Positions 7,333-14,927 of a stretch of DNA of 23,964 bases are shown here, piece after piece. The stretch is from an uncultured Clostridia bacterium. GTDB lineage: Bacteria > Bacillota > Clostridia > Peptostreptococcales > Anaerovoracaceae. Where the stretch lies: positions 1-23,964 of the forward strand of contig CAKQXD010000015.1 in the NCBI GenBank assembly GCA_934281605.1, written 5' to 3'. A model generated the notes under the pieces. That model ran no database searches. It was not told where the DNA came from and saw nothing but the letters and a program-made list of their open reading frames with translations. Made by a program: the position numbers and the translations under genes. The stretch's first letter is position 1. Every line of letters begins with the position of its first letter.

Positions 7333-10300
7333 CTATAAATCTTCCTCATCCTCGGATGCTGTTTCTTCCGCATCGCTGTCGTCGTCATCCTCAAAGTCGT
7401 CTTCTTCCTCGCTGTCAAAATCGTCAGCATCATCGTCTTCTACGACAACGAACTCTTCCTCCTCCTGATTTTCATCCAGTTCTCCGGAATCGGAGCTTAC
7501 TGCATCCTCGATCACGGAAGCATCCATTTCTTCCTTGATCTCGATTTCTTCGTGGTCTTCCGTCAGGACTTTTACATCCAGGCACAGACTCTGCATTTCC
7601 TTGATGAGTACCTTGAAGGATTCCGGGATTCCCGGTTCCGGAATATTTTCACCCTTTACAATGGCTTCATATGTCTTCACACGACCTACGATGTCATCGG
7701 ATTTTACCGTCAGGATTTCCTGCAGCGTGTAAGCAGCACCGTAAGCTTCCAGCGCCCATACTTCCATTTCTCCGAAACGCTGTCCGCCGAACTGAGCTTT
7801 ACCGCCCAGAGGCTGCTGCGTAACCAGGGAATACGGACCAGTACTTCTTGCATGAATCTTATCGTCAACCAGATGGTGGAGTTTCAGCATGTACATGTAA
7901 CCGACCGTTACCGGATTGTCGAAGTAATCTCCTGTACGTCCATCACGCAGACGCAGTTTTCCGCTTCCATCGTAGCCGCATTCTTTCAGGAGCTGAATGA
8001 TGTCCTTCTCCGTAGCTCCGTCGAATACCGGCGTTGCGATGTACCAGTCTTTGCTCTTTGCAGCCAGACCCAGGTGAACTTCCAGTACCTGTCCGACGTT
8101 CATTCGGGAAGGTACACCCAGAGGGTTCAGCATTACCTGCAGCGGCTGACCGTTTTCCATGAACGGCATATCTTCTTCCGGCAGGATCCGGGAAATAACA
8201 CCCTTATTTCCGTGACGTCCCGCCATCTTGTCGCCAACGCAGATCTTTCTCTTTGTCGCAATGTAGCAGCGAACCAGCTTGTTGACTCCTGGCGGCAGCT
8301 CGTCACCGTTGTCTCTGGAGAAGATCTTAACGTCTACGACGATACCGGTTTCACCGTGCGGAACGCGGAGAGATGTATCTCTTACTTCACGAGCCTTTTC
8401 TCCAAAGATAGCGCGCAGCAGACGCTCTTCTGCCGTCAGCTCCGTTTCTCCCTTTGGCGTTACCTTGCCGACCAGAATATCGGAAGAGTTTACTTCAGCA
8501 CCCTTGCGGATGATCCCCTCTTCATCCAGATCGCGGAGCGCGTCTTCGCCCACGTTCGGGATATCTCTGGTGATTTCTTCAGGTCCCAGCTTGGTATCTC
8601 TGGCTTCTGCTTCGTATTTTTCAATATGGATGGACGTCAGAACGTCTTCCATGATCAGTCTTTCATTCAGGATGATCGCATCCTCGTAGTTGTAGCCCTC
8701 CCAGGTCATGAATCCGATCAGCAGGTTCTTGCCCAGTGCGACTTCACCGTTATCCGTGGATGGACCGTCTGCGATAACTTCACCGGCCTCAACGTGTTCT
8801 CCGTTGAATACGATCGGTCTCTGGTTGATGCAGGTACCCTGGTTGGAACGCTTGAACTTCAGCAGCTTGTATTCGTCCTTGCCTTCGCCGTCATCACGGA
8901 GGATCACGATCTTATCTGCATCAACGAAGTCGATGGTTCCCGCGTGTTTGGCCAGCGCTACAACACCGGAGTCCTTCGCGGATTTATGCTCCATACCGGT
9001 TCCCACGATCGGCGCCTCGGTTACCAGAAGAGGTACTGCCTGACGCTGCATGTTGGATCCCATCAGCGCACGGTTGGCGTCGTCGTTTTCCAGGAACGGA
9101 ATCAGCGCTGTCGCTACCGATACGACCTGTTTCGGCGATACGTCCATGTAATCTACCGCTTCTCTTGGAACCAAGTCGATTTCGCCGCCTTCTCCTCTGG
9201 CTGCAACTCTCAGATTTGCAAAGTGTCCTTCGGAGTCCAGCGGTTCGTTAGCCTGCGCGATGATCTTGTCTTCTTCATCATCTGCAGTCAGGTACTGGAT
9301 CTCTTCCGTTACACGTCCAGTTTCTTTATCTACGATACGATACGGTGTTTCAATAAATCCGTATTCGTTTACGATTCCGTATGTCGTCAGGGAGCCGATC
9401 AGACCGATATTCGGACCTTCTGGCGTCTCGATCGGACACATTCTGCCGTAGTGGGAATGGTGTACGTCTCGTACTTCGAATCCTGCTCTTTCTCTGGAAA
9501 GTCCTCCAGGACCCAGTGCAGAAAGTCTTCTCTTATGTGTCAGTTCCGACAGCGGGTTATTCTGGTCCATGAACTGAGATAACTGAGAACTTCCGAAGAA
9601 TTCTTTTACGGCGGCTGTCACCGGACGGATGTTCATCAGTCCCTGCGGTGTTACTTCCGCAATGTCCTGCGTCGTCATTCTTTCCTTGATGGTACGTTCC
9701 ATTCTGGAAAGTCCGATACGGATCTGATTCTGCAGCAGTTCCCCTACAGTACGCAGTCTTCTGTTACCCAGATGGTCAATGTCATCCGTGTGACCGATAC
9801 CGTAATTCAGGTTCAGCAGGTAGCTGACAGATGCGATCACATCTGCTACCAGAATATGTTTCGGAGAGAGTTCGTTCTTTCTCAGCTTCAGAGCATTCTT
9901 AACAGAAGCCTGATCTTCATTTTCCTGCAGAATCTCCATCAGAACCGGATAATATACTTTTTCCGGGATCTTCAAATCGGAAATATCAAAATCGATGTAG
10001 TTTTTCAATGCAACGAACTGGCTGCCGATTACCTTCGTAACTCTCGTTTCATCCATTGGGCTCTGCACCATAACGAATTCCACGCCGGCATCCTCGATCT
10101 GCATTGCCAGATCTTTATCGATCTTCTGTCCCTTTTCTGCCAGAACTTCACCGGTGTTTGGATCGATGACATCCTCATCTACTACCACGCCGGCAAGTCT
10201 GTTGGCAAGACCCAGCTTCTTATTGTATTTATATCTTCCCACCTTAGCGAGATCATACCGCTTCGGATCGAAGAACATGGAATTAAACAGAGACTGTGCA

Positions 10301-11046
10301 CTGTCCACCGTAGGCGGTTCACCCGGTCTCAGTTTTTTATAGATTTCTTTCAGGCCTTCTTCGTAATTTGTTGTTGTATCTTTTTCCAGGGTCTTGAGCA
10401 GTCTCGGTTCCTCACCAAAAATATCAATGATTTCCTGATTGCTTCCGATCCCCAGTGCACGCAGCAGAGTCGTAACCGGCTGCTTTCTCGTTCTGTCCAC
10501 ACGAACCGAAATGATTTCATTGGAATCCGTCTCATATTCCAGCCATGCGCCTCTGTTCGGAATAACCGTTGTGGAGAACAAGTCCTTACCGGACTTATCG
10601 ATTTCCTTATCATAGTAAGGTCCCGGAGAACGAACCAGCTGTGTAACAACAACTCGTTCTGCTCCATTATATATAAAAGTACCCTTCTCCGTCATGAGCG
10701 GCAAATCTCCCATGAAGACTTCCTGCTCTTTGACTTCGCCGGTTTCTTTGTTTACAAGTCTAACCTTCACCTTCATCGGTGCGGCATATGTCACATCTCG
10801 TTCTTTACATTCTTCCTGTTCATATTTCGGAGGATCCGTCAGAGAATAGTCAATAAATTCAAGGATCAAATTATCGGCATAATCCTTGATCGGTGAAATA
10901 TCCTCAAAAACTTCACGAAGACCTTCTTTCACGAACCAGTCATACGAATCTGTCTGGATTTGAAGTAAATTCGGCATTTCTGCCACTTCATTGATTTTCG
11001 CGAAGGTCATGCGTTCTTTTCTACCTAATTTTATCGGATTTGGCAT
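7333..11046 (-). CDS. rpoB: DNA-directed RNA polymerase subunit beta, with acidic C-terminal tail
   Basis: Beta pairs with beta' to form the RNA polymerase catalytic core. The product is about 1237 residues. I place the start at ATG 11044-11046 (MPNPIKLGRKER) because AAGGAG lies eight bases upstream; GTG at 11055 and ATG at 11052 are in frame but too close to or within that site. The rifampicin pocket (SSQLSQFMDQNN, then THKRRLSALGPGG) is wild type in the residues I can compare, so rifampicin sensitivity is expected. The last 73 residues (coded by 7336-7554) form an acidic tail with runs such as EEEE and DDDD, absent from E. coli beta; acidic ends of variable length occur in other Firmicutes. 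It has its own promoter after rplL. Confidence 0.99.
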   Translation of the reverse strand: MPNPIKLGRKERMTFAKINEVAEMPNLLQIQTDSYDWFVKEGLREVFEDISPIKDYADNLILEFIDYSLTDPPKYEQEECKERDVTYAAPMKVKVRLVNKETGEVKEQEVFMGDLPLMTEKGTFIYNGAERVVVTQLVRSPGPYYDKEIDKSGKDLFSTTVIPNRGAWLEYETDSNEIISVRVDRTRKQPVTTLLRALGIGSNQEIIDIFGEEPRLLKTLEKDTTTNYEEGLKEIYKKLRPGEPPTVDSAQSLFNSMFFDPKRYDLAKVGRYKYNKKLGLANRLAGVVVDEDVIDPNTGEVLAEKGQKIDKDLAMQIEDAGVEFVMVQSPMDETRVTKVIGSQFVALKNYIDFDISDLKIPEKVYYPVLMEILQENEDQASVKNALKLRKNELSPKHILVADVIASVSYLLNLNYGIGHTDDIDHLGNRRLRTVGELLQNQIRIGLSRMERTIKERMTTQDIAEVTPQGLMNIRPVTAAVKEFFGSSQLSQFMDQNNPLSELTHKRRLSALGPGGLSRERAGFEVRDVHHSHYGRMCPIETPEGPNIGLIGSLTTYGIVNEYGFIETPYRIVDKETGRVTEEIQYLTADDEEDKIIAQANEPLDSEGHFANLRVAARGEGGEIDLVPREAVDYMDVSPKQVVSVATALIPFLENDDANRALMGSNMQRQAVPLLVTEAPIVGTGMEHKSAKDSGVVALAKHAGTIDFVDADKIVILRDDGEGKDEYKLLKFKRSNQGTCINQRPIVFNGEHVEAGEVIADGPSTDNGEVALGKNLLIGFMTWEGYNYEDAIILNERLIMEDVLTSIHIEKYEAEARDTKLGPEEITRDIPNVGEDALRDLDEEGIIRKGAEVNSSDILVGKVTPKGETELTAEERLLRAIFGEKAREVRDTSLRVPHGETGIVVDVKIFSRDNGDELPPGVNKLVRCYIATKRKICVGDKMAGRHGNKGVISRILPEEDMPFMENGQPLQVMLNPLGVPSRMNVGQVLEVHLGLAAKSKDWYIATPVFDGATEKDIIQLLKECGYDGSGKLRLRDGRTGDYFDNPVTVGYMYMLKLHHLVDDKIHARSTGPYSLVTQQPLGGKAQFGGQRFGEMEVWALEAYGAAYTLQEILTVKSDDIVGRVKTYEAIVKGENIPEPGIPESFKVLIKEMQSLCLDVKVLTEDHEEIEIKEEMDASVIEDAVSSDSGELDENQEEEEFVVVEDDDADDFDSEEEDDFEDDDDSDAEETASEDEEDL

Positions 11047-11097
11047 AGTCATCACTCCTTATATATTTCACAAATTACACTCGCAGGGCAGTTTATT

Positions 11098-11126
11098 ATG
11101 TTACCATATGCTTGTCAAATAGTCAA
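11098..11126 (-). promoter_or_regulatory. Sigma-A promoter of rpoBC, with AT-rich upstream element
   Basis: Minus strand: -35 TTGACT at 11121-11126, 17 bases, -10 TAACAT at 11098-11103. The -10 is weaker than consensus. Immediately upstream (11137-11177) lie A and T tracts that resemble an UP element. The 299-base gap between rplL and rpoB holds this promoter, an attenuator-like hairpin at 11286-11313, and two short hairpins at 11198-11213 and 11245-11258. I see no small gene in the gap. Confidence 0.7.
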
Positions 11127-11285
11127 GGGTTGTTTGGAATTTTTTTCAAAAATATTTATAAAAAAAGAAAATCAAGTCGAATTGTCTATCTACAATGCTC
11201 CCTGTCTTGGGAGAGTATGAAAAAACAGATTGGATTTTATACATCCTGCAAAAGCAGGAAAAACAGCCTGTGTTTTAAAATGAGG

Positions 11286-11313
11286 AAAAGACGACAAGTA
11301 TTCTCTTGCCGCC
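11286..11313 (-). terminator. Attenuator-like terminator between rplL and rpoB
   Basis: In the transcript GGCGGCAAG pairs with CUUGUCGUC (two G-U pairs) around a 6-base loop, followed by UUUUCC. The U-run is short, so termination is probably partial. It lies 32 bases after the rplL stop codon. In E. coli a partial terminator at the same place lowers rpoBC relative to ribosomal protein genes; the position here fits that role. Confidence 0.7.
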
Positions 11314-11345
11314 TTTCAATCCTTTTTTATATTCAGAAGCTAAGC

Positions 11346-11711
11346 TTATTTCAGTTCTACAACTGCTCCAACTTCTTCCAGCTGAGCCTTGAAGCCTTCT
11401 GCTTCTGCCTTTTCGCAGCCTTCCTTTACGTTGGATGGAGCTCCGTCTACCAGTTCCTTTGCTTCCTTCAGTCCCAGGCCAGTGATTTCTCTTACAGCCT
11501 TGATAACCTTGATCTTTTCAGCTCCAACTTCCTTCAGAACTACTGTGAATTCAGTCTGTTCTTCAGCTGCTGCTCCACCTTCGCCTGCTGCTGCTACAAC
11601 AACGCCTGCTGCTGCGGATACGCCAAATTCTTCTTCACAAGCCTGAACCAGCTCGTTTAACTCTAATACGGACATCTCTTTTATAGCTTCGATGATCTGA
11701 TCTTTGTTCAT
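11346..11711 (-). CDS. rplL: 50S ribosomal protein L7/L12
   Basis: L7/L12 dimers form the flexible ribosomal stalk that recruits translation GTPases, and several copies bind L10. The product is 121 residues with an N-terminal dimerisation domain (MNKDQIIEAIKEMSVLELNE), an Ala/Gly/Glu-rich hinge at about residues 35-55, and the C-terminal domain with the GLGLKEAKELVDGAP segment that contacts EF-Tu and EF-G. I chose the second ATG (11709-11711) because AAAGGAG is seven bases upstream; the first ATG, two codons earlier, is only one base from that site. It follows rplJ by about 100 bases with a hairpin in the gap. Confidence 0.98.
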   Translation of the reverse strand: MNKDQIIEAIKEMSVLELNELVQACEEEFGVSAAAGVVVAAAGEGGAAAEEQTEFTVVLKEVGAEKIKVIKAVREITGLGLKEAKELVDGAPSNVKEGCEKAEAEGFKAQLEEVGAVVELK

Positions 11712-11744
11712 TTTCATTCTCCTTTATACAAATTCTTTTTACTG

Positions 11745-11763
11745 GCCGCATATCATCTGCGGC
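11745..11763 (-). promoter_or_regulatory. Hairpin in the rplJ-rplL spacer
   Basis: In the transcript GCCGCA pairs with UGCGGC around a 7-base loop, followed by CAGUAAAAAG. It is not a terminator. L12 is needed in four to six times the amount of L10, and a stable spacer hairpin could favour the downstream mRNA piece or translation of rplL; this is inference. Confidence 0.4.
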
Positions 11764-11817
11764 TTAACATGATTCATGCAGTTTGCAATACATTTCGCAG
11801 GGTTCCTGTAAAGCGTC

Positions 11818-12309
11818 TTACGCCTCTTTCTGTTCTGCGATCTGCGCAACGACTCTTGCAAAGTTTGCAATCGGGGACTGAATGCTTCCCATGAACTTGG
11901 AGATGAGTGTATCTCTGGATGGGATTGCTGCAATCTTTTCGATATTTTCTTTATCGAAGTATTCCCCTTCGATGATGCCGCCCTTGAACTCCATTTTCTT
12001 GTAAGCTTTTCTAGCATCGTTCAGAACTCTAGCCGGTGCTGTTGCATCATCATAGCTGAATGCGAAACCGCTTGGTCCTTCCAGGATCTCGCCCAGCGCT
12101 TCATACTTAGTGCCTTCGATGGCTCTCTTTACAAGAGTGTTCTTGTAAACAGTGTAATCCACCTCTGCTTCACGAAGCTTTTTTCTCATTTCGTCAGCTT
12201 CAGCAACTGTGATACCCATGTAGTCAATTACTACTGCGGATTCCGCTCTTTCAAACTTATCTTTAATCTCGTCTATAATTATCTGCTTCTGTTTGTAAGC
12301 TTCTTTCAT
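11818..12309 (-). CDS. rplJ: 50S ribosomal protein L10
   Basis: L10 anchors the L7/L12 stalk to 23S rRNA and, as the L10-L12 complex, regulates its own operon. The product is 163 residues. The N-terminal domain begins MKEAYKQKQIIIDEIKDKFE and the C-terminal helix that binds L12 dimers ends IAEQKEA. ATG at 12307-12309 is preceded by AAGGAG with an 11-base gap, slightly long. It follows a recognisable L10 leader RNA, which supports autogenous control. Confidence 0.97.
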   Translation of the reverse strand: MKEAYKQKQIIIDEIKDKFERAESAVVIDYMGITVAEADEMRKKLREAEVDYTVYKNTLVKRAIEGTKYEALGEILEGPSGFAFSYDDATAPARVLNDARKAYKKMEFKGGIIEGEYFDKENIEKIAAIPSRDTLISKFMGSIQSPIANFARVVAQIAEQKEA

Positions 12310-12340
12310 TATCGCGTATTCTCCTTTCTAAAGATTCGCC

Positions 12341-12357
12341 GTGAAATCAAATTTCAC
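12341..12357 (-). promoter_or_regulatory. Short perfect hairpin between the L10 attenuator and the rplJ start
   Basis: GUGAAAU pairs with AUUUCAC around a 3-base loop, about 20 bases upstream of the rplJ AAGGAG. It lies after the attenuator, so it is present only in read-through transcripts. It may shape ribosome access to rplJ; no known element is recognised. Confidence 0.35.
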
Positions 12358-12370
12358 TTCAGGTACGCCA

Positions 12371-12406
12371 TAAAAAGACCTTGTCGTCGTCATAGACAGC
12401 AAGGCC
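12371..12406 (-). terminator. Attenuator terminator of the L10 leader
   Basis: GGCCUUG pairs with CAAGGUC (one G-U pair), with a small inner GUC/GAC stem, followed directly by UUUUUAU. This is the usual form of an intrinsic terminator and sits upstream of rplJ, so it acts as an attenuator and does not end the operon. Confidence 0.8.
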
Positions 12407-12482
12407 AATATATTTACATTGTACCTCGGCGGGAAATTAAGGCTTCCAGGATATACGTCCCATCACCACCCGCTGTCTACGG
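12371..12482 (-). ncRNA. Ribosomal protein L10 leader with attenuator
   Basis: The transcript contains the hallmark segments of the L10 leader: CCGUAGACAGCGGGUG at the 5' side and CUUAAUUUCCCGCCGAGGU at the 3' side, with GCGGG pairing to CCCGC. In Firmicutes the L10-L12 complex binds such a leader and controls transcription of rplJL. The leader ends in an intrinsic terminator (GGCCUUG pairs with CAAGGUC, followed by UUUUU, within 12371-12406). UAGACAGC near the 5' end can also pair with GCUGUCUA inside the terminator hairpin, which gives a candidate antiterminator. No separate promoter is visible before it, so it works on transcripts arriving from rplKA. Confidence 0.92.
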
Positions 12483-12507
12483 TTATTTATTTTCTATTCC
12501 GTTGTGT

Positions 12508-13203
12508 TTAGCCTAACTTCAGCGGGTTGATCTTCACGCCAGGGCCCATAGTAGCAGCCACTGTAACGCTTCTCAGATACTGACCCTTTGCAGCTGCCGG
12601 CTTAGCCTTGATGATAGCATCCATCAGAGCGTTGAAGTTGTCAGCTAATTTCTCAGCACCAAAAGATGCTTTTCCGATCGGTGTGTGGATGATGTTTGTC
12701 TTATCCAGACGATATTCAACCTTACCAGCCTTTACGTCAGCAATAGCCTTGGCAACGTCCATAGTAACCGTTCCGGATTTCGGGTTTGGCATTAAGCCCT
12801 TAGGACCTAAGATCTTACCCAGTCTACCTACAACACCCATCATGTCAGGGGTCGCGATAATAACATCAAAGTCGAACCAGTTTTCACTCTGGATCTTCTG
12901 TGCCATTTCTTCTGCACCTACAAAATCAGCACCGGCTTCTTCGGCTTCCGCAGCTTTAGGTCCCTTGGCGAATACCAGAACCTTCTTTGTTTTACCAGTA
13001 CCGTGCGGCAGAACGATAGCACCACGAACCTGCTGGTCCGCATGTCTTCCATCTACGCCCAGTCTAACGTGAACTTCTACAGTTTCGTCAAACTTAGCTT
13101 TTGCTGTCTTTGTCACGATGTCCATTGCTGGATCTACATCGTACAGTTCAGCCTTGTCGTAAGCCTGTACGGCTTCTCTGTAATTCTTGCCTCTCTTTGG
13201 CAT
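12508..13203 (-). CDS. rplA: 50S ribosomal protein L1
   Basis: L1 forms the mobile stalk by the ribosomal E site and helps release deacylated tRNA. The product has 231 residues, the usual length, and the two-domain L1 pattern: an N- and C-terminal domain I around a central domain holding LGKILGPKGLMPNPKSGTV, the most conserved stretch. ATG at 13201-13203 is used because GGAGG is eight bases upstream; the ATG at 13208 is out of frame. It follows rplK by 59 bases. In E. coli L1 represses rplKA by binding the leader before rplK; no clear site was seen here. Confidence 0.98.
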   Translation of the reverse strand: MPKRGKNYREAVQAYDKAELYDVDPAMDIVTKTAKAKFDETVEVHVRLGVDGRHADQQVRGAIVLPHGTGKTKKVLVFAKGPKAAEAEEAGADFVGAEEMAQKIQSENWFDFDVIIATPDMMGVVGRLGKILGPKGLMPNPKSGTVTMDVAKAIADVKAGKVEYRLDKTNIIHTPIGKASFGAEKLADNFNALMDAIIKAKPAAAKGQYLRSVTVAATMGPGVKINPLKLG

Positions 13204-13262
13204 TTCATTTACCTCCTGGTGGTACGAACGATTTCGCTTTTACTACAAAATCTCCCACGTTA

Positions 13263-13688
13263 CTAGTCTTCGATAACGATTCCCATGCTTCTTGCAGTAC
13301 CCTTGATCATTTCAGTTGCTGCATCAAGGTCTGCTGCGTTGAGATCCGGCATCTTAGTTTTAGCGATTTCTTCAGCCTGCGCTCTTGTCAGTGTAGCCAC
13401 CTTTGTCTTGTTAGGCTCACCGGACGCAGAGTCGAGACCTGCTGCCTTCTTTAACAGTACAGCTGCTGGCGGTGTTTTGCAAATAAAGGAAAACGAGTGG
13501 TCAGCGTATACTGTGATCACAACAGGGATGATCATTCCTGGCTGATCCTGAGTCTTTGCATTGAACTGCTTACAAAAGTCCATGATGTTAACACCATGCT
13601 GTCCTAATGCTGGACCTACTGGAGGAGCCGGGTTTGCATTTCCTGCCGGGATCTGAAGTTTAATATAACCTTCGATCTTCTTAGCCAT
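13263..13688 (-). CDS. rplK: 50S ribosomal protein L11
   Basis: L11 sits at the base of the stalk in the GTPase-associated centre of the 50S subunit and is part of the thiostrepton binding site. The product is 141 residues, standard length. The N-terminal domain begins MAKKIEGYIKLQIPAG and has the proline-rich NPAPPVGPALGQHG segment that contacts thiostrepton; the C-terminal RNA-binding domain includes KMPDLNA and GTARSMGI. ATG at 13686-13688 is preceded by AAAGGAG. It follows nusG by 54 bases. Confidence 0.98.
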   Translation of the reverse strand: MAKKIEGYIKLQIPAGNANPAPPVGPALGQHGVNIMDFCKQFNAKTQDQPGMIIPVVITVYADHSFSFICKTPPAAVLLKKAAGLDSASGEPNKTKVATLTRAQAEEIAKTKMPDLNAADLDAATEMIKGTARSMGIVIED

Positions 13689-13742
13689 TGTATTTCTCCT
13701 TTCTTCATGATTCCCTCACAGGGGTCTATCGGAAACCGGTGC

Positions 13743-14318
13743 TTAGATCGTATCGACCTGAGCGAAATCCAGTTCCACTGGTGTATCTCTTCCGAACATA
13801 GAAATTTTAGCGCGCAGCGTCTGTTTCTCCATGTTGACCTCTTCGACCACTCCCATGAAGTTTTCGAACGGTCCATTGATCACCTTCACTGTGTCTCCCA
13901 CTTCTACATCCAGATCGATATATATCTTTTCTATTCCCATTCTTCTCACTTCTTCTACGGTGAGAGGAATCGGATCGGAACCATGTCCTACGAATCCCGT
14001 TACACCCTGAGTGTTTCTAACGAGATACCAGGATTCATTGGTTACAATCATTTTTACAAGAACATATCCCGGGAACATTTTTCTGGTCTTGACTTTACGC
14101 TGTCCTTCCTTTACCTCAACACGGTCTTCCGTAGGCACGATGACGTCAAGAATCAAATCCTGCATCCCTCTGTTTTCAACGATCTTTTCGATGTTGACCT
14201 TTACCTTGTTTTCATGACCGGAATAGGTATGTACCACATACCATTTGGCTTCGCCGTCTCCTCTGAGACCTTCAAGACCTTCGATATCCAGTTTTTTCTT
14301 TTCGTTATTTTCACACAT
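13743..14318 (-). CDS. nusG: Transcription elongation and termination factor NusG
   Basis: NusG binds RNA polymerase clamp helices and alters pausing, termination and coupling to translation. The 191-residue product has the NGN domain from about residue 25 (KWYVVHTYSGHENKV, later FPGYVLVKM) and a C-terminal KOW domain (VGDTVKVINGPFENFMGVV). The first 24 residues are a short charged extension. ATG at 14316-14318 has only a weak GGGAG about 11 bases upstream. It follows secE by 29 bases, so coupling is likely. In B. subtilis NusG stimulates pausing, including in the rplJ leader; the same link could hold for the L10 leader downstream. Confidence 0.97.
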   Translation of the reverse strand: MCENNEKKKLDIEGLEGLRGDGEAKWYVVHTYSGHENKVKVNIEKIVENRGMQDLILDVIVPTEDRVEVKEGQRKVKTRKMFPGYVLVKMIVTNESWYLVRNTQGVTGFVGHGSDPIPLTVEEVRRMGIEKIYIDLDVEVGDTVKVINGPFENFMGVVEEVNMEKQTLRAKISMFGRDTPVELDFAQVDTI

Positions 14319-14347
14319 TATATCTTAAGCTCCCATTCATTGATATT

Positions 14348-14620
14348 TTAGAAACAAACAGCTTTGATCGCTGCCAGTACTCCTGTATCAACTGCCCAGA
14401 ATACAAGTGCAAAAGCCGCGCAGGTAGCCAGCACCACTGCGGTAAATGATCCGAGTTCCTTCTTCGTCGGCCATACGACCTTCTTCATTTCCAGCTTAAC
14501 GCCCTTGAAGTACTCTTTGATGCTTCCCCGCTTCTTTTTCTTGTTTCCACGCTGGGCAGCAGCCGCAGTCGCTTTTTTCTTTAAAGCGGTCTGGTCTTTT
14601 CCTTTCGAAGTTTTTGCCAT
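14348..14620 (-). CDS. secE: Preprotein translocase subunit SecE
   Basis: SecE clamps SecY in the membrane and is essential for protein export. The 90-residue product has a basic N-terminal extension of about 34 residues rich in Lys, Ala and Arg, then the conserved amphipathic helix (IKEYFKGVKLEMKKVVWPTK), and a single membrane segment near the C-terminus (about residues 60-82). One membrane segment is normal for Gram-positive SecE. ATG at 14618-14620 is preceded by AAGGAG, which starts within the rpmG stop region; the gap to rpmG is 11 bases, so the genes are co-transcribed. Confidence 0.96.
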   Translation of the reverse strand: MAKTSKGKDQTALKKKATAAAAQRGNKKKKRGSIKEYFKGVKLEMKKVVWPTKKELGSFTAVVLATCAAFALVFWAVDTGVLAAIKAVCF

Positions 14621-14631
14621 AATGCTACTCC

Positions 14632-14781
14632 TTACTTCGTTTCCTTATGAAGCGTATGCTTCTTGCAGAACTTGCAGTATTTGTTCATTTCGATACGGTC
14701 TGCATTGTTCTTCTTGTTCTTCATTGTGTTGTAGTTTCTCTGCTTACATTCTGTACAAGCCAGCGTAACTTTTACTCTCAT
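14632..14781 (-). CDS. rpmG: 50S ribosomal protein L33, zinc-binding form
   Basis: L33 is a small protein of the 50S subunit near the E site. The 49-residue product reads MRVKVTLACTECKQRNY and ends HTLHKETK. It has two CxxC pairs (C9/C12 and C36/C39), the zinc-ribbon form. ATG at 14779-14781 has GGAGG nine bases upstream. It is the first gene of the rpmG-secE-nusG-rplKAJL transcription unit, the usual Firmicute order. A tRNA-Trp sometimes found between rpmG and secE is absent here. Confidence 0.96.
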   Translation of the reverse strand: MRVKVTLACTECKQRNYNTMKNKKNNADRIEMNKYCKFCKKHTLHKETK

Positions 14782-14838
14782 TCTCACTGTCCTCCGTTTT
14801 GCATTTTAAAGATTCAGGGATGTCCCGAACCCAACTTA

Positions 14839-14867
14839 AAATTAAGAGCAGTAACTGCTCCCAATTT
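14839..14867 (-). promoter_or_regulatory. Hairpin in the rpmG leader
   Basis: In the transcript AAAUUGGGAGCA pairs fully with UGCUCUUAAUUU, counting two G-U pairs, around the loop GUUAC. The DNA core GAGCAGTAACTGCTC is an inverted repeat. It sits about 20 bases downstream of the likely transcription start and about 60 bases before rpmG. It could be a 5' stabiliser, an attenuator (the 3' arm is followed by UUAAG, not a clear U-run), or a DNA operator. No known riboswitch is recognised. Confidence 0.5.
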
Positions 14868-14893
14868 AATTATTTTCATAAAGTTGCTAAATA

Positions 14894-14922
14894 ATTGTAT
14901 ATTACAGCAGTTGCAAAGTCAA
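14894..14922 (-). promoter_or_regulatory. Sigma-A promoter of rpmG-secE-nusG-rplKAJL
   Basis: Minus strand: -35 TTGACT at 14917-14922, 17 bases, -10 TACAAT at 14894-14899. The -35 begins five bases after the stop codon of the ferredoxin-tail gene. The A-tracts just upstream (AACAAAAAG, ATAAAAATC) lie in the last codons of that gene and resemble an UP element. No terminator separates the two operons, so read-through from the redox operon is possible. Confidence 0.85.
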
Positions 14923-14927
14923 GATTT

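Noticed and set aside
7552..9582. A 676-codon open frame on the plus strand opposite rpoB
   Set aside because: Long, but antisense to conserved beta-subunit sequence; its openness follows from the codon bias of rpoB and its product resembles no protein I know.
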